Of a stretch of DNA of 64,000 bases, positions 44,001 to 63,874 are shown piece after piece; position 1 is the stretch's first letter; every line of letters starts with the position of its first letter. This DNA comes from Parachlorella kessleri (taxonomy: Eukaryota; Chlorophyta; Trebouxiophyceae; Chlorellales; Chlorellaceae), in NCBI GenBank assembly GCA_001598975.1, contig BBXU01001780.1, positions 21,876-85,875 of the forward strand. Direction: 5' to 3'. A model generated the notes under the pieces. It was given only the letters and a program-made list of their open reading frames with translations. It was not told where the DNA came from and ran no database searches. Position numbers and translations under genes: made by a program.

Positions 44001-46083
44001 CCTGGGTGACGGGCCGCGGCTGGTGCGGGAGCTGTTCAAGGTGGCGGAGGAGTCGGCGCCCTCCATCGTATTCATAGGTGAGGGCGCGCCGGGCGAGCGG
44101 GGGCAGGCTGAGCGTGAGAGTCATATCCGGGGTATGCACGGTGAATGAGTACATGTACATATAAAGGGGTTCCTGTGGGAGGGTCATGTCTGAGGTCGGC
44201 CTGCAGCGAGAGCAAGTCGCGATGCAGGCCTGCCGGAGGGGGCCTCTCAGCCCCACCGCCCCTGTACATCAAAGCCTCAATCCAGTTCTGATAACCATAT
44301 AAGGAGATATCGCCTGCCACCATGCCTGTGGCAGTTTCGGGTTGGGTTTTGTCGTGCGTACCGGTGCGTATCGAGGTGTGCAATGGCGAGGCCCTCAGTT
44401 GACTATATGTAGATGAGATTGATGCGGTGGGGACCAAGCGGTACGATGCGCACAGCGGCGGGGAGCGGGAAATCCAGCGGACAATGCTTGAGCTGCTCAA
44501 CCAGCTGGACGGGTTCGATGCCTTGCACGATGTCAAGGTGCGTGGCACGGCATTGCACGTGTGTGGCGCTGCACAAGGCATGAACCTTCCGACTGTTTAT
44601 GAGCCGTCGTTGGTGGCCCAGCGCACAGCCGTCCACCGGTGTTGGGGTCAGCAGCTACCAGTCTTGAAGCCCAGCCTGCATTGCCCCGCTTCAAGCTTGC
44701 ATTATCCAGCCCTATGATCTGCTACAATGCCACCTGCTGGCCATCATGGCCACCATTCCAACAGAATCACGAGACTCCTGCCATGCTCAGCCCTGCTGTG
44801 CCTGCCATGCCGCCTGGCGCAGGTCATCATGGCCACCAACCGCATCGACTCGCTCGACCCCGCCCTCATCCGCCCGGGGCGGATAGACCGCAAGATTGAG
44901 TTCCCGCTGCCGGACCAGAAGACCAAGCGCCGCATCTTCAACATACACACCGGCAGGATGACGCTGGGTGATGATGTCAACCTGGAGGAGTTCATCATGG
45001 CAAAGGTGGGAATGACTATCTTGGCCAGTACTGCCCCTCGTATCTCTCTAGGAGGAAATGGAGGTTTGGAGGAGTGCTTAGCGCCTAGTAGCCCGCATTC
45101 TGCTAAGGGCCAAGTGGCAGTGCCTTGGCGGGCTGGCACTCAAAGGCAGTCTGCCAGCTAACGGTGTGGCTGGTGTGATGTGGGCTGCATATGAGCTGCG
45201 TGCGTTGTTGCAAACTAGTGAGTGAGAGGCACAGCAGCGTTGGTGATGGCAAATGAGTACCTATGCGGTGATCTGCTTCCTCTCCCGGCGCACTCGCTAT
45301 CCTCCTGTCTGTCTGCAGGCCTGGCTACAGAGTTGCAGGGAGGCATGCATGGCAGCATCAGCAGCACTAGTACGTCATGGCGCCTAATGGGGCCCTGCAG
45401 CACCCAGTGAGACAATTCGGCTTTCCTGCCTCGTTGTGCCTGCCTCCCTGCAGGACGAGCTGTCCGGGGCGGACATCAAGGCCATGTGCACGGAGGCGGG
45501 GCTGCTGGCGTTGCGCGAGCGGCGCATGCGGGTCACGCAGGTCGACTTCAAGAAGGCCAAGGAAAAGGTGCGTGCGTGCGTGGTGGGGCCGGCTTGTATT
45601 AGGTTTTAGTAGAAGTGGCAGGTTGGGCGAACAGAGAGGAGTCAGGGTTGAGCTGGGCTGGCATGGCTGGATGCAAGTATACTCCTGGGTTTAGCTCGAG
45701 CTCTAGTCCAGTAGGTTTCTCCCCGAGTCTTGGTTGGCTGGGGGCGCATGTGCGACGCCCTGGTTCGGAGGCATGCAGCCTGTTGGGTATGCCAGGAATA
45801 GTTGCGGGGTGGGTGGTACAGTGTGTCCTGGCTATCAAGCGCCCTCCTTCAAGGGCCGTGTGATAAGCTGGATTCCATGCGAAGGTGCACTTGCAGTCGC
45901 GCGGGTGTAACCACCGCTGGGTGGCTCTACCAGGGCGCATGCTTGGGGTTGTTTAGAGGCAGACCACGTTGCCTTCGAAGTGATTCTGCTGGCACTGCCC
46001 TGACTGCAGAGGCACGCGCCCCTTGCCTGCTGCAGGTGTTGTACAAGAAGAAGGACAACTTGCCAGAGGGCCTGTACATGTGA
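41071..46083 (+). CDS. RPT2: 26S proteasome regulatory ATPase subunit RPT2 (PSMC1)
   Basis: RPT2 is one of six AAA ATPases in the 19S base; it unfolds substrates and opens the 20S gate. Exons: 41071-41145, 41478-41720, 42118-42179, 42396-42504, 42817-42936, 43509-43583, 43885-44077, 44413-44537, 44823-45005, 45454-45567, 46036-46083; 448 residues, the family length. The N terminus MGQNQS keeps the N-myristoylation signal known for RPT2. The coiled coil ([20 protein letters not shown]) and OB domain follow. The AAA core has Walker A GEPGTGKT (near 233-240), Walker [24 protein letters not shown] and the C-terminal helix block ALRERRMRV. The protein ends GLYM, an HbYX motif that docks into the alpha ring. 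Identity to plant and human RPT2 is very high by eye. A TGTAA lies 30 bases after the stop. Confidence 0.98.
42965..43007 (+). repeat. GTGG then GTAG tetranucleotide repeat in RPT2 intron 5
   Basis: About five GGTG/TGGG units followed by six GGTA units, just downstream of the donor at 42937. It lies wholly in the intron between exons 42817-42936 and 43509-43583. Confidence 0.85.
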
Positions 46084-46112
46084 TGTCCATACGCACGACA
46101 TTGCTGTTGGGC

Positions 46113-46117
46113 TGTAA
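46113..46117 (+). terminator. TGTAA polyadenylation signal of RPT2
   Basis: TGTAA within CTGTAAGTG, 30 bases after the stop at 46081-46083, in the expected place for a chlorophyte poly(A) signal. Confidence 0.55.
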
Positions 46118-46760
46118 GTGTCTGTAGCACATATTGGTACTCGCTCATGGGTATCTTGAGCCTTGCTTAACTCTCATTGTTTCGTCGTGGTAACTGTATA
46201 GTAGCCAGCAGCAGGCCACGCCAGGGTCTTGAGCACTGGCTCACAGCTGATAGTACATCGTATGGGTCTGAGGCAATTCAAGCTTCGAGCAGAAGTGCAT
46301 CCGGCCATTTTAGTCCAGTTCACACCCTACCACTTCTCTGATGGCAGTGCCTGTCACCACCAGCAAAGCATGCCGTGCTCGATGCGTGCATTCACTTTTG
46401 TCACGTCTCAGCTCTACAACACTTGTTTGGCAACTTCTGCCACCTGCCACAGGTACCCAGTAACTTCGTCGGTTGTATGTCGGGGTTGAGCACACCGAGA
46501 GAACCTCAGTGTGGCCAAGCAAATTATGCAAGTCTTATAAGTTCCTCACCTTCAATCCAAGACCCCTCGTCACTTCGATCAGCCATGCTCTGCATGGCCT
46601 GACCATGCGGTGCCTGATTTCACTCGAAACTGACGCATGTGCTCACTTAGGTACTGTAAGCGAAGACCTTGTCTCCTATAGCCCCTTGGTCAAGCCCTGG
46701 TGTCTAAACGTAATAACCAAAATAAACATGCCTTGATCACTTCCATTGCGCTAAAGAGGC
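46118..46760. other. Intergenic RPT2 to RecQ
   Basis: No coding segment is supported. The right part should hold the RecQ promoter. AATAAAC occurs near 46722. Nothing else was recognised. Confidence 0.45.
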
Positions 46761-54090
<7,330 letters not shown>

Positions 54091-55216
54091 CCCTCCCAGA
54101 CTCTACACTCAGTGGGTGCACCGTGGCATGTGTAGGCTCTCGTTATGCTTAAAACTTCTGACAGTTTGGCCCGGCCTGTGCAGCCTTCAAGGGACCGGCG
54201 GGTTGCTTCAGAGCGAGGGATGAACAGGACAGGCAGAGCTGTCAGCATAGGCTTAGTAATTTATGACTGAACACATGCAGAACCGCTTGTCCGTGTCCTC
54301 TTTCAACAGTGTTTCTACTCCTCTATTGCTGTGTATATACCTTGGCATAATAAACACATGCTGGGGTGGTACTAAATCAAGGTATGGTCAATAAATCCAC
54401 AGCTCTAAGCTTATAGCTGGCAGGCAGGGCTGGTGCAGCCGAGGTTTGCTTGAAGCTTCATGGGTTGTGTAATTGGTAAGCTATCTTAGAGGCATGTCAG
54501 GCGCGTTGCAGCCAAGTTGAGCTCCGGTTCTGGTGTGATTGTTCCATGGTGTCCTCTTACAACGGTCTGCTTCATGCGCACTGTGTCCCACTGTGAAGAG
54601 TAGCAGAAAGGTACTCGCCATCATTTAGCAACACAGCCCTCCAAGCCAAGCTCATCCGACCAACAAGCAGAGTAGTAACAAAGCCAAAGGCAGGCGCGCG
54701 CACTGGCCCCAGGCAGGATACTGTCCCCTCCATCAGGCAAGGGGCATGCCCCTACAACACAACAGGCAACACAACTAGCAAGCACGAACCAGAGAAAAAC
54801 AAAGCATTTCTAAGTTTGGGTACGTGGACAAGGGACTTAGCCAAGTACTAGCAAATGGCATGAAATAACAACCTGCAGGTAACTTGAGACCACGCTACAC
54901 AAGTTGCAGGCCATCTGCACAACTTGCACGCTACTAAACTCAGGGCACCCAGGATGCCTTTTGGCTTCCGGGCAGTATTTTGGCTGTGTGCAAGGGCGGA
55001 GTTGGTAACATTACTCTCGCCGACAGCCTGCAAGTCTGGGGCCCTGCCCCAGAAGGAAAGCATGCGTCTTAGAGTTAACAAGCCATAAGCATGCCCCCCG
55101 GCAGCCCACCAGCAAACACACGGTCCGCAAAGCTGGCAGCAAAGCCGTCCGTCACTGACTGGGTCAGGTCAAAGCCGCAGCTCACACTATCGCGCTCATG
55201 CGTCCATCTGTCACTC
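54091..55216. other. Convergent intergenic RecQ / BET gene
   Basis: 3' flanks of two convergent genes. AATAAAC lies near 54349 and a plus-strand TGTAA at 54468-54472, either of which could serve RecQ. No coding segment, repeat or RNA gene was recognised. Confidence 0.45.
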
Positions 55217-58200
55217 TCAGAGGTCCTCATCAGAATCGCCCATGGGGTCGTAGTCAGAATCCTGCAGCCGCAAGGAGCAAAGCCAGCTCACCACATGAAC
55301 TCTTCCCTGCCCCATGCTTCAAGCGGTGACACTGCATGTACTTGTAGGCCTGCGCAAGGTCAGCTGCACAACCACCCTGGGCTCTACAGGCGCAGCAAGC
55401 ATTCTCAGCAAGCAATAAAACTGACAGCAACTTCCGGTTGCTGACTCTCCAAATCTTATCTAAAGCCAGCAGCCTCTCTTACCTGAATCCCGACAAAGGA
55501 GCATGGTCTGGAAGTCGCACACATTACATTCTGCAGGTCCATATGAACGGCCCCATTTCCTCACCTGCTCAAGCTGGAACCCGCTACCGCTGCGTTGCGC
55601 TCGCTCTGGCGCTGCTGCCTGCTGCGGGCCAAAAATGTACTCGTACAGCTGCCACACCGTCTGTGGGCTCAGTATTCTGCAATCAGCACAGCACACTCTT
55701 CTTGGAGGCCAGGTATTGAACGCACTGCCTTGCACTTGCCTGGGAGTTCCTACTCACGGACCAACAGATAAATGACAAGCCCACATCCTTAAGGCAAGCA
55801 GAGGGTTAGTAGCTATGGGCCTAGCATATGCTGGGGCTAGAATGCACCAATGAAGTGGTGTGGCTCACTCCACACTGCTGGCCTAGCACCTCCGGAATGC
55901 ACGTGATCACACCCGCCAGCACACTCGAACCTATTTCCGGCTGTCAAACACCGCAAAGCAATGACCAAAGCATCGCAAGCCTAACCTTGGCATAATGCCC
56001 TCCGCAAGCAAGCAGTCCATGGGCATCTTCCCTACGCTCCCCCGCCGCCCATGTTACGTCCCCCAACACTGCACTCCCTCACTCACGTCAAGTCCAGCTC
56101 CACCTCGCCGTCCTCCGAGGCGCCCAGCTCGTTGGCCCGCTGCAAAATCTCCACCACCCCCTCCATCTTTTCTGTCAGCACCGCCTCGTCAGACAGCGCC
56201 TCCGCCAGCTGCGCCTGCTTGTCCTCCGGCAGCGGCTGGAAGGCCTTGTAGCTGTTCACGCTCTTGGTCCGCGCCACGCCGGCGCCCGCCTGCAAGCATG
56301 TGCAAACTGTACCCACTTGGATGCACTGCGTACCACAATGCTTAACATCATTCCTTGCCACTGTGTGACATGTAGCACAACCATGGGCCCTCGTACTATC
56401 ATTGGCTCTTGCCAGCGCAGCAGCACACTCCTTCCCCTGGTTACCAACTACCCAGCCCCTGAGCATGCACCCACCTTGCCCGCCGGCTTCGGCGCAGCGG
56501 CTCCCGGCCGGCTCTTGGCCTTGGCCGCTGGCGGCGGCACCCGCTGGCTGCCCGGCCGCTTGCTGGGCGCTGCTGGCCGGTAGTCATCGTCGTCATCCTC
56601 ATCGTCAACCACCCGGTGACCGCCACGCGATGCGGCTGTCCTGCATTGAGGCAAACCTCAAAACCGTGCTCAGCGCTGACTATGTGCTTGCGTCTTGGAG
56701 GTGAGACATGCAATCCACACCGCCTACAGGAGACCAACAGTGGGGACAATAAACAGTGCCACCTTGCGGCGGGCTCACTCATGCTGCCTGCCAATCAAGG
56801 TGCTGCACGAGCCACCAGATGTAGGAGAGTCCAGGCAGAACCGTACTCTTGACCGCTGCCTACAGGGGCCACATATTTGCTGCACCGTCATTCATGTTGC
56901 TCTAGCCCTTCTATGCCCCCCTGCACTGCCCCTCAGCGGCTCCAACTGTTCAAAACCGTCAATACCGGCAACAAGCCAATGTACGCCCACACTCTTGAAT
57001 ACCTACTAACACCCACCTGGGCTGCTTCTTTATCTGCCGAATGAGGAGACCCTGTCCGATCTTGCGCAGCTCCCCGTTGAACATTTTCTCAATCCGCTGC
57101 CCCTGGGTGTGGACCGGAGTGCCAATCTTATTGTAGGTGAAGCAGTTGGACACCAGCAGGTACATGTCCTGCACCAGAGGCAGCAGGGTCCCCTTGTTAT
57201 TTCTTAGGCTTAAGGTGACACACCATCTAGTTTTGAATGCACCGCAGCCAAAGAAAGTTCAATGTGTCCCCCCTCTTAGCTTGTTGGGAAATCGTGTTAT
57301 GTGAATTTCCAATCGAAGGCAGCTATAATGACTACCGCCGCGGCAAAGTGGACGCGGGCATAAGTGGAAAGTGGCGCACCCCCTACCATCACACACCACA
57401 AGGCATCAACCCTGCAGAAAGAATATGGCGGGTGCTCACCTCATAGAACGCCGCCATGTTGTGGTAGTAACCCTGGCTGAGCCGCTGCTTGATGTCAGCC
57501 AGGCAGATGGGGTTCTTGATGATGTCATAGTAGTCAGGCACGGCAGCCGCGTTCACAGGGTTGGTGAAGATCCAGGAATCCTTGCCCAGCATCTTGATGA
57601 TCTTATTGACGGTAGCCATACCAAAAGAAGCAATGGAGGGGTCCGCCACTGGGCGCGGCGGCGGCACCGGCGCCGCCGGCCGGACAGGTGCTGCTGCCGC
57701 TGGTGCGGGCGGCGGGGGTGCTGGCAATGAGCGCGGCGATTCTATAATTCCCTTTGGAGGGTGTGCGTGCGCAGCAGCAGTGTCTGCAGCAGCCGGCAGG
57801 GCACACTCCCTTGCTGCCCAACCCTTGCTGTTGTGTGGCGTGTGTGAGGGGCAAGTGTGTATGGGCGGCCACGCATGAGCCAGATGCATCTAGTATGAGG
57901 CGCATCCCAAGGCGCATCCCAACTGGCACTTGGTTGTGCTACAAAGCCCGCAAGTGAGAGGGCGTGCCTAGCAGCTGGGACACATGCTGATAGGCACGGT
58001 AGGGCGCCCTGCTTGAGACTGTTTGTACAAAATGTAGTGTGCTACTGTTCCCTTCATCTGTGAAGACAGGGCCACACAGCCAGGCATGCCCCCACAGTGC
58101 CACTCACCGTGGTAACCATTGGCTGGGGCCACCACGCCGCCAGTGGACCGTGACCTCTTTCCAGACACGGCCTGCCCGACCTGTGCGGTTACCAGGTGCA

Positions 58201-58721
58201 GCGGCTAAGCGCAGTGAGGGAGTGGCAAGGGACTGGGGGTGGGCATGCACGGCCGCACACATGCTGGCCCTCATATTATGCAACCTTGACTGGCAGTGGA
58301 CAGCCTATCTATCCAGGCCTAAGGTTTTTCGTGAAGCCGGACAGCTGGTAAGGCTACAACATGATCGGCCGGCCAGGCTGAGCGGACCGATCTGGGATGA
58401 ATCGCAGAGGCAGGCCCACAGCCGGCACAGCAGTGCACCTAGGGCACTGCCTACCTCTAGCACACTGTCCAGGCTGCGCTTGGTGCCAGTAGAGACGCTC
58501 TTAAGCGGGCCAGCCTCTGGCAGCTTGGCGTGCACCTCGCACAGATGCGCCTGAGCCCGCAGCAGGTCTGCTTCTTGCAAGTATCCTTTCTGAAAGGCCT
58601 CCTCAGGCTTGAGGCACACCACGGGTGCGGCTTCTTCGCTAGCGTGCTTCTTGCATCCGCTGATGAGCGTGCCATCATCCAACCTCAGAGCAAAGCTGAA
58701 GCGCTTGGAAGTAGCCACCAT
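55217..58721 (-). CDS. BET-family bromodomain + NET protein (plant GTE-like)
   Basis: BET proteins bind acetylated histones and recruit transcription regulators. Exons: 58721-58455, 58171-58108, 57783-57440, 57168-57017, 56640-56475, 56289-56087, 55676-55565, 55261-55217; 450 residues. After a 110-residue N-terminal region with KRSRS and a Pro/Ala linker comes one bromodomain (about 155-270): TVNKIIKMLGKDSWIF, VPDYYDIIKNPICLADI, YHNMAAFYEDMYLLVSNCF and then TYN, the acetyl-lysine-contacting Asn. An acidic DDEDDDDDY stretch and basic Pro/Ala/Lys region lead to the NET domain: EDKQAQLAEAL, MEGVVEILQRAN, EVELDL, then LSPQTVWQLYEYIF. The protein ends in an acidic tail, DSDYDPMGDSDEDL. One bromodomain plus NET is the plant GTE layout, unlike the two of animal BETs. 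Start at 58721 is the first ATG of that open frame. Confidence 0.9.
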
Positions 58722-59286
58722 AGCTTGAAAATTTGGTATATAACAAGCGTACGGGGCCTAGCAGGCCGCCCAAGGTGTGGGGCAAGAAGGGGGCTGTGCT
58801 GGGGAAACTTGAAAATGAGGGTCCAGCCGGCAAGCGGCGCGTTCTTATATCCAAACGAGCCATTTGACCCCGGCTTATTGGGTAATGCTGGAGGGGACGG
58901 TTCTGCACTAGCGCCGCTGCGCATTCCACATGCACGCATATATTGCTTCAAGGAATATCAGCCCGTTGCGCGGGCCAACGTCGCTGGCGGGGTGTGATCG
59001 GGAAGGTCAAGTAGCCTTGGCTTGCAAGCTACCCTATGTTGCCAAAGGTAGTACTGTCAAGATATTTACTATAACTGGGCCGGTGCATCCGTGGCAAACC
59101 TACCACTGAACAACAAAACTGCCCAAACCACTGCCTACATCAGCTGTCACTGTCGAACTACCACCCCGAACACCAATACACAAACGTGGGAAATTAGATA
59201 ACACGTAAAAAGCCCTGGTGCCCTGCGCTGCTGAATGGGCCATTGTGGCCAAGCCGGCCGCTCGCCACCTATCCACCTCTCGCCAT
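58722..59286. other. Intergenic: BET promoter and G-patch gene 3' flank
   Basis: Both neighbours are on the minus strand. The 565 bases hold the 3' flank of the G-patch gene and the promoter of the BET gene. No motif or coding segment was recognised. Confidence 0.5.
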
Positions 59287-62200
59287 CTAACGCTGGGCTC
59301 CCAGACCCAGCCCCTTGGCCCGCCGTGACGCACGCAGCGGCTCCGCCCTGCCCTGCCCCTCACGCCCCAGCCCGCTGCCCTCTCCGCCAAAGCCCCACTT
59401 GGCCAGCAGCCGCGACCCGATGCCCGTAGTGTGGCGCTCAAAGTAGCCATAGTCCCCAGCCACAAGGCCCGCTGGGCCATCATCCACTACCTCTTCACTA
59501 GGCAGCGGCGGCTGCTGCTGCTCCCGCCGCTGCTGGGTTGTCCTGCTCCTTCCCTTCTTGCTCTCCTTGCCTCGGCGGCCTCCGGGTTGCAACTGCGTCC
59601 CAAGAGACAAGGACGGCACTGCATCGTCCTGCAACGCTGAATCTGAATCCCGAGCCACAGCTGCCTCTGCTACTGTACCGCCGCGGCATTGGCGCGACCG
59701 CTGCCGCGCCAGCTTGCGCTGCTGCGACCGTGATAGCATGGGGCTGAGCGGCGACAAGTCAGCGGTGGGCACCTCAGCCTCCGCTTCAAAACCATCATCA
59801 CTGTCTCCATGGGGGCCTGCAAGGAGGGTACAAATTGAGGTCCCATCCGTGATAGGAAACCTTCTAAAAACCTTGTAAACACAGCATGTTATTATTGGCG
59901 CTGTCCTCTTTCACAATGGGCAACTGCGCAGCATGCACACATAACTTAACATACAGGCACGGAGTACTGCTTGAATTCTGAGCACAACAACCTGCTGAAG
60001 AGGTACACTCACAGTTTGCCCAGCAGCCCGCTCAGCAACCCCCCAGAGCGTGGTCCCACACGCGGGCTTCCACACGCCCCTTCTCAGAAAACCAGCAACA
60101 CTGGGCTACCTGCTTCAGACCACGAGGGACCACACATACCGTCTGAACGCTACGCTTCTTGTGAAAAGAAGGAGGCCACACACTCACTTGCCAGAGGCGC
60201 GCCAAAAACCTGGGGCCCAACTCCCAAAGCCAGCCCCAGCCCCAGCAGCCGGCCGGCGTTGGTTAGGCCCTCGCCCGGGCCCGCACCCTGCACCGCTGGC
60301 GGCGCCGCTGCCCCAGCTCTTAAGCCCAGCAGACCGCTGGAGCTGACCCTGCAGATTCCACTCAAGAGTGTTTTGTTAAGGGTCTAGATAGGAGGCTGTG
60401 GCACTCAAGAATGATAGCGGAGGGAGATCACGCCAGGCTGGCGCCCGGGAGTGTCCCCTCCGTTGCCACGGAGCAAACATTGTTGGCCGGGGGTTCGCAG
60501 TGAGCAGCTGGCATATGAGTGCTCGAGCGGTGCGCATAGGTGGACAGCAGCCAGCGACCCTGGCTGCCAAAGACCGCCCCCTGAGCCACACAACTTGTGT
60601 ATTTCTGTGCCTGGACCGGGGCAGGCTTCCTGCGCCACAGAGGCTCCCATGGGAGGGTGAGCCAAACAATGCCTGCCCCATTAAGATGTTGTCCGCCTTG
60701 CCTTGTGTAGGTTGCTTGCCGGCTGCCCAGCCCAGGATGGGAGCCGCCCTCCTCCCCCCACGCAGCTGCCGCCTCCTCCTCGCTCTCGCTACCGCTCCGG
60801 TCTTCATACACCTCCAGCAACTCCACTTGCGCACTGCTAGCAGCAGCTGCTGCTGCCGCTGCTGGCTCGTCTCCTGGCTGCCAGCCTACGGCTGGGGCTC
60901 CTGCTGCCAGGGGTGCTGCGCCAAAACCGAGGCCAGCCGCTGGGGCGGCGCCAGCAGCCACGCTGCCAAGGCCAGCCGTGTGGGGGGGCCACCCCGAGAC
61001 TCCCTCCATGTTCTCTGCCAGCTGTGGCGGCTGCTGCTGCGGCTGCTGGGAAGGCCCGTCTGGGGGTGCGGAAGCCAGCACAGCGTCGCTGTCAGGGGGC
61101 GGGGCGCGAGGGGACAGCATGGGCCCTGCTGCCAGGACCACTTCAACGGAGTCGTCAGGGTTGATGGCGCCGCCGGAGATGAAGGACACCCGCCGCGGCG
61201 GCCTGTGCGACCGCTTCTTCTTGGCTGCAAGCGCCAGGCAGACACCGTTGGCATTTTCTGTTATATACTTCAAATGCTTGGACGGCTACTTCTCCAAGCG
61301 GCTTCCCTCCCTGGTTCTACCAGATACTGCAGAACGCGACTGCCCACCCACCCACCGCAGTTTGGTGCCGTCAACCCCCACAAGTCCCACACCCTCAGGC
61401 CAACAGCCAGTATGCACCCTGCTCGCCTGGGTGGGGCCTGCTGCGGCACATACATCTCCACTTCCGTCTCCCCTCCACCGACTCCTTCCCCCACTCTTCA
61501 TTGCCACCACCAACGGCCCCCTCCACCTCACCTTTCTGCGCGGTGGCAGCTGCCGCCTCGGGCCCCCCAGCCACACCAGCGCCAGCCCCACCGCGTGACC
61601 CCCTCATGCCCGCCCAGCGCCCCCTGCCGCTGCCGCCAGCGGCGGCGCCCGCCGCGCCGCCGCCCCTGCTGGCCGCCGCGGCCGCGGCTGCTGCCGGGCC
61701 GGCCATGAGTGCGGTGCCGTTCAGCTCGTAGGCGACTTGGGCTGCCAGCATGTGGCCCACTTGCAGCAGGGCCTCGCCTTGGGGCAGGGCCGACCGCTCA
61801 GTCACGTTTGCCTACGCAGAGTCAGCCAAGCACGGGAGTTGTATGGTGCTGTGGGCAAAGCAAATCGCCTCCATACTCCACCCACCCTGTGGTACCCCGG
61901 CAGCAGCGTCTAGAAGGGGAAGGCTTTCCAACCCCGCCACCATGGCTCGCCAGCAGGCCGCTGGCTCCCACATTTACTAGCAACACCTTCACCAGTTGGG
62001 TAAGATGGTCAGCCCCTGCCACCACGCGTCCGGCCAAACTCTCCGCCTGCTACTGCTGCCCTGGCTGCAGCCACAGGTAGGCGCGTGCTGCACCACCACC
62101 ACCGCCAGGTCTTTTCCCCCCTTTCTCACCACCACAAACTTCATCTTGGAGGAGCCCTGCAGCCCCGCCGTGACCCCATACAGCGCCGCCAGCCGCTGCA

Positions 62201-63874
62201 CCGCCTTGCACTCGTGCTTGCCCATGGGGGGAAAGGCCTGCAAGGTGGGGGCGCGACATGTGTAGGCAGGTGGGCGGCAGTGCATAGGGTGCAGCTCTCA
62301 CACACTAAGCACGCACAGGAGAAGACAGCCCCCGTGCTTTTTTGTGTACAAGGCCCGGGGTCAGGTACCAGGGAGACCCCTGCCAGGCAGCTAGGAGGTA
62401 TGCTGGAGGAATGCATAGGCAAAGCAGGCTCTTATGGTGGAAACAGATTTGCCAGACCCGCTGTGTCTATCCGGGAGCAGAACGCCGGGCCCAGGTGCAT
62501 TGCTGGCCACTATCGCCTGCTGTCAGGCGCGTTGACCACCCAACTGCCGGTCCGCCCAAGGGTGGTGTGGTGCAGCCAGCTACCCGGCTGCCCCTTACAA
62601 GCATGCGTCGCTGTGACTCGAGACCCTAACCAGGACAGCTGCAGCCATCCAGCACTCGCAGCTGCATAAGAGCACACCGCTCCCACCCCAACCCTGCCCA
62701 AGTCCTACTCGCCCCGCTTCTACCCCATGCTGTGCACGTGGCAGATCACAGCACAGCACAGCATGGGCCCTACAGCACAGCACAGCATGGGCCCACCTTC
62801 ATGTCCCCCCGCCGCCCCACCAGGTCCTGCAGCTCCTTGTTGACCCAGGCCAGGTCAAACCCGCGCCCCGCCGCCCGCGCCGCACGCTTTGCCGTGATGC
62901 GCTCCCGCCGCAGCTGCGCCTTCTCGCCTGCAGCCGGCATGGGAAAGTAACCCTCAAGGATCACATGAAGTCAGAAATATCGACCATAGCCCTGTGCTGC
63001 AAGTCCTGCCAAGGCCTAGCAGACAAAACAGGGCAACGTGTCGACCCCGATTCGACAGGCGTCCAGCACCCTCCCCCACATCCCCCACCTACCCACCCAC
63101 TCACCATCACCCCAACCACCACCACCACCAGCAAGCCCTCCTTGCTCCCCAGCCACTGTACCTGGCGCCAGCTTGCCTCCTTTGGCGCCCCTGACAGCAG
63201 ACTTGTGCTGCTTCTTGCCACCCGTATTCGGCTTCTGCTGCCGCTGCCCGGGCAGAGGCGGCGGCCGGAACCTGGCTTGCACGGGGAAGCTGCACATGCA
63301 CACACCGCAGCCCACCACATCACATGTGGCACCCCACGGGCCGCGCCACTGTCGCTCCAGCCAGTCCACCGGAGCGCGCACTTCATGCCAGCTGCACATG
63401 TACCATACCCCCAGGGGCCACAGCTACGATATCAAATCAATGGCAGCTTCATCCTTGTTCCATGGCGTGGCCTCTCCAGCGCTTCCCCGCCGCCGGGGGC
63501 TCCCTGCAAGCACAGGGACCGCCAGCGGACAGTGTTTTTCAGCCCGTGAACTCACCGCTGCTCCAAGCTCAGGCCCTCCAGCTCTTCCGCTGTCAGCACG
63601 CCCGGCTGGGGGGCTGCCCCCGGGGCGTCAGCACCAACCCCAGCGCCCCCCTCCCCTTTGCTGCTGCCGCTGCCGCCGCCTCCACTGTCAGAGCTGCCAT
63701 AGCCCAGGCCGGCGTGCTCGCCCATGCCATCCCTGTCATCGCTGTCACTGTCACTGTTACTGTCACTGCTGCCGGAGGAGGAGGAGGAGTCGCTGTCTGT
63801 GTCTGCCTCGCTGTCGCTGCTGCTAAGTGAGCTGGTGAGGTCACTATCGTCACTGGGGCTGCTGACATCGATGC
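59287..63874 (-). CDS. R3H and G-patch protein, Sqs1/Pfa1-like (5'-incomplete)
   Basis: Yeast Sqs1/Pfa1 uses its G-patch to activate the DEAH helicase Prp43 in splicing and ribosome assembly. Exons: 63874-63556, 63289-63162, 62927-62797, 62237-62130, 61811-61532, 61224-60702, 60348-60188, 59816-59287; about 726 residues visible, all junctions in phase. The first exon is Ser/Asp-rich (SSLSSSDSEADTDSD). An R3H domain follows: FDLAWVNKELQDLV, GDMKAFPPMGKHECKAVQRL and LQGSSKMKFVV (compare LKSKSQGSGKKRF). Next come Ala/Gly/Pro-rich linkers with basic KKKRSHRPPRRVSF, and near the end the G-patch: GIGSRLLAKWGFGGEGSGLG...GLGLG. That order, acidic N terminus, R3H, C-terminal G-patch, is the Sqs1 layout and also that of plant D111/G-patch proteins. 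The donor at plus 60701 is GC (GCAAGG), in phase. The start codon lies to the right of 63874, probably outside the window. Confidence 0.82.

Noticed and set aside
60398..61708. 436-residue open frame on the plus strand
   Set aside because: It is antisense to the R3H/G-patch exons, which have phased splice sites and domain motifs. The plus translation is Cys/Arg/Pro-rich with no domain signature, typical of a shadow in GC-rich DNA.
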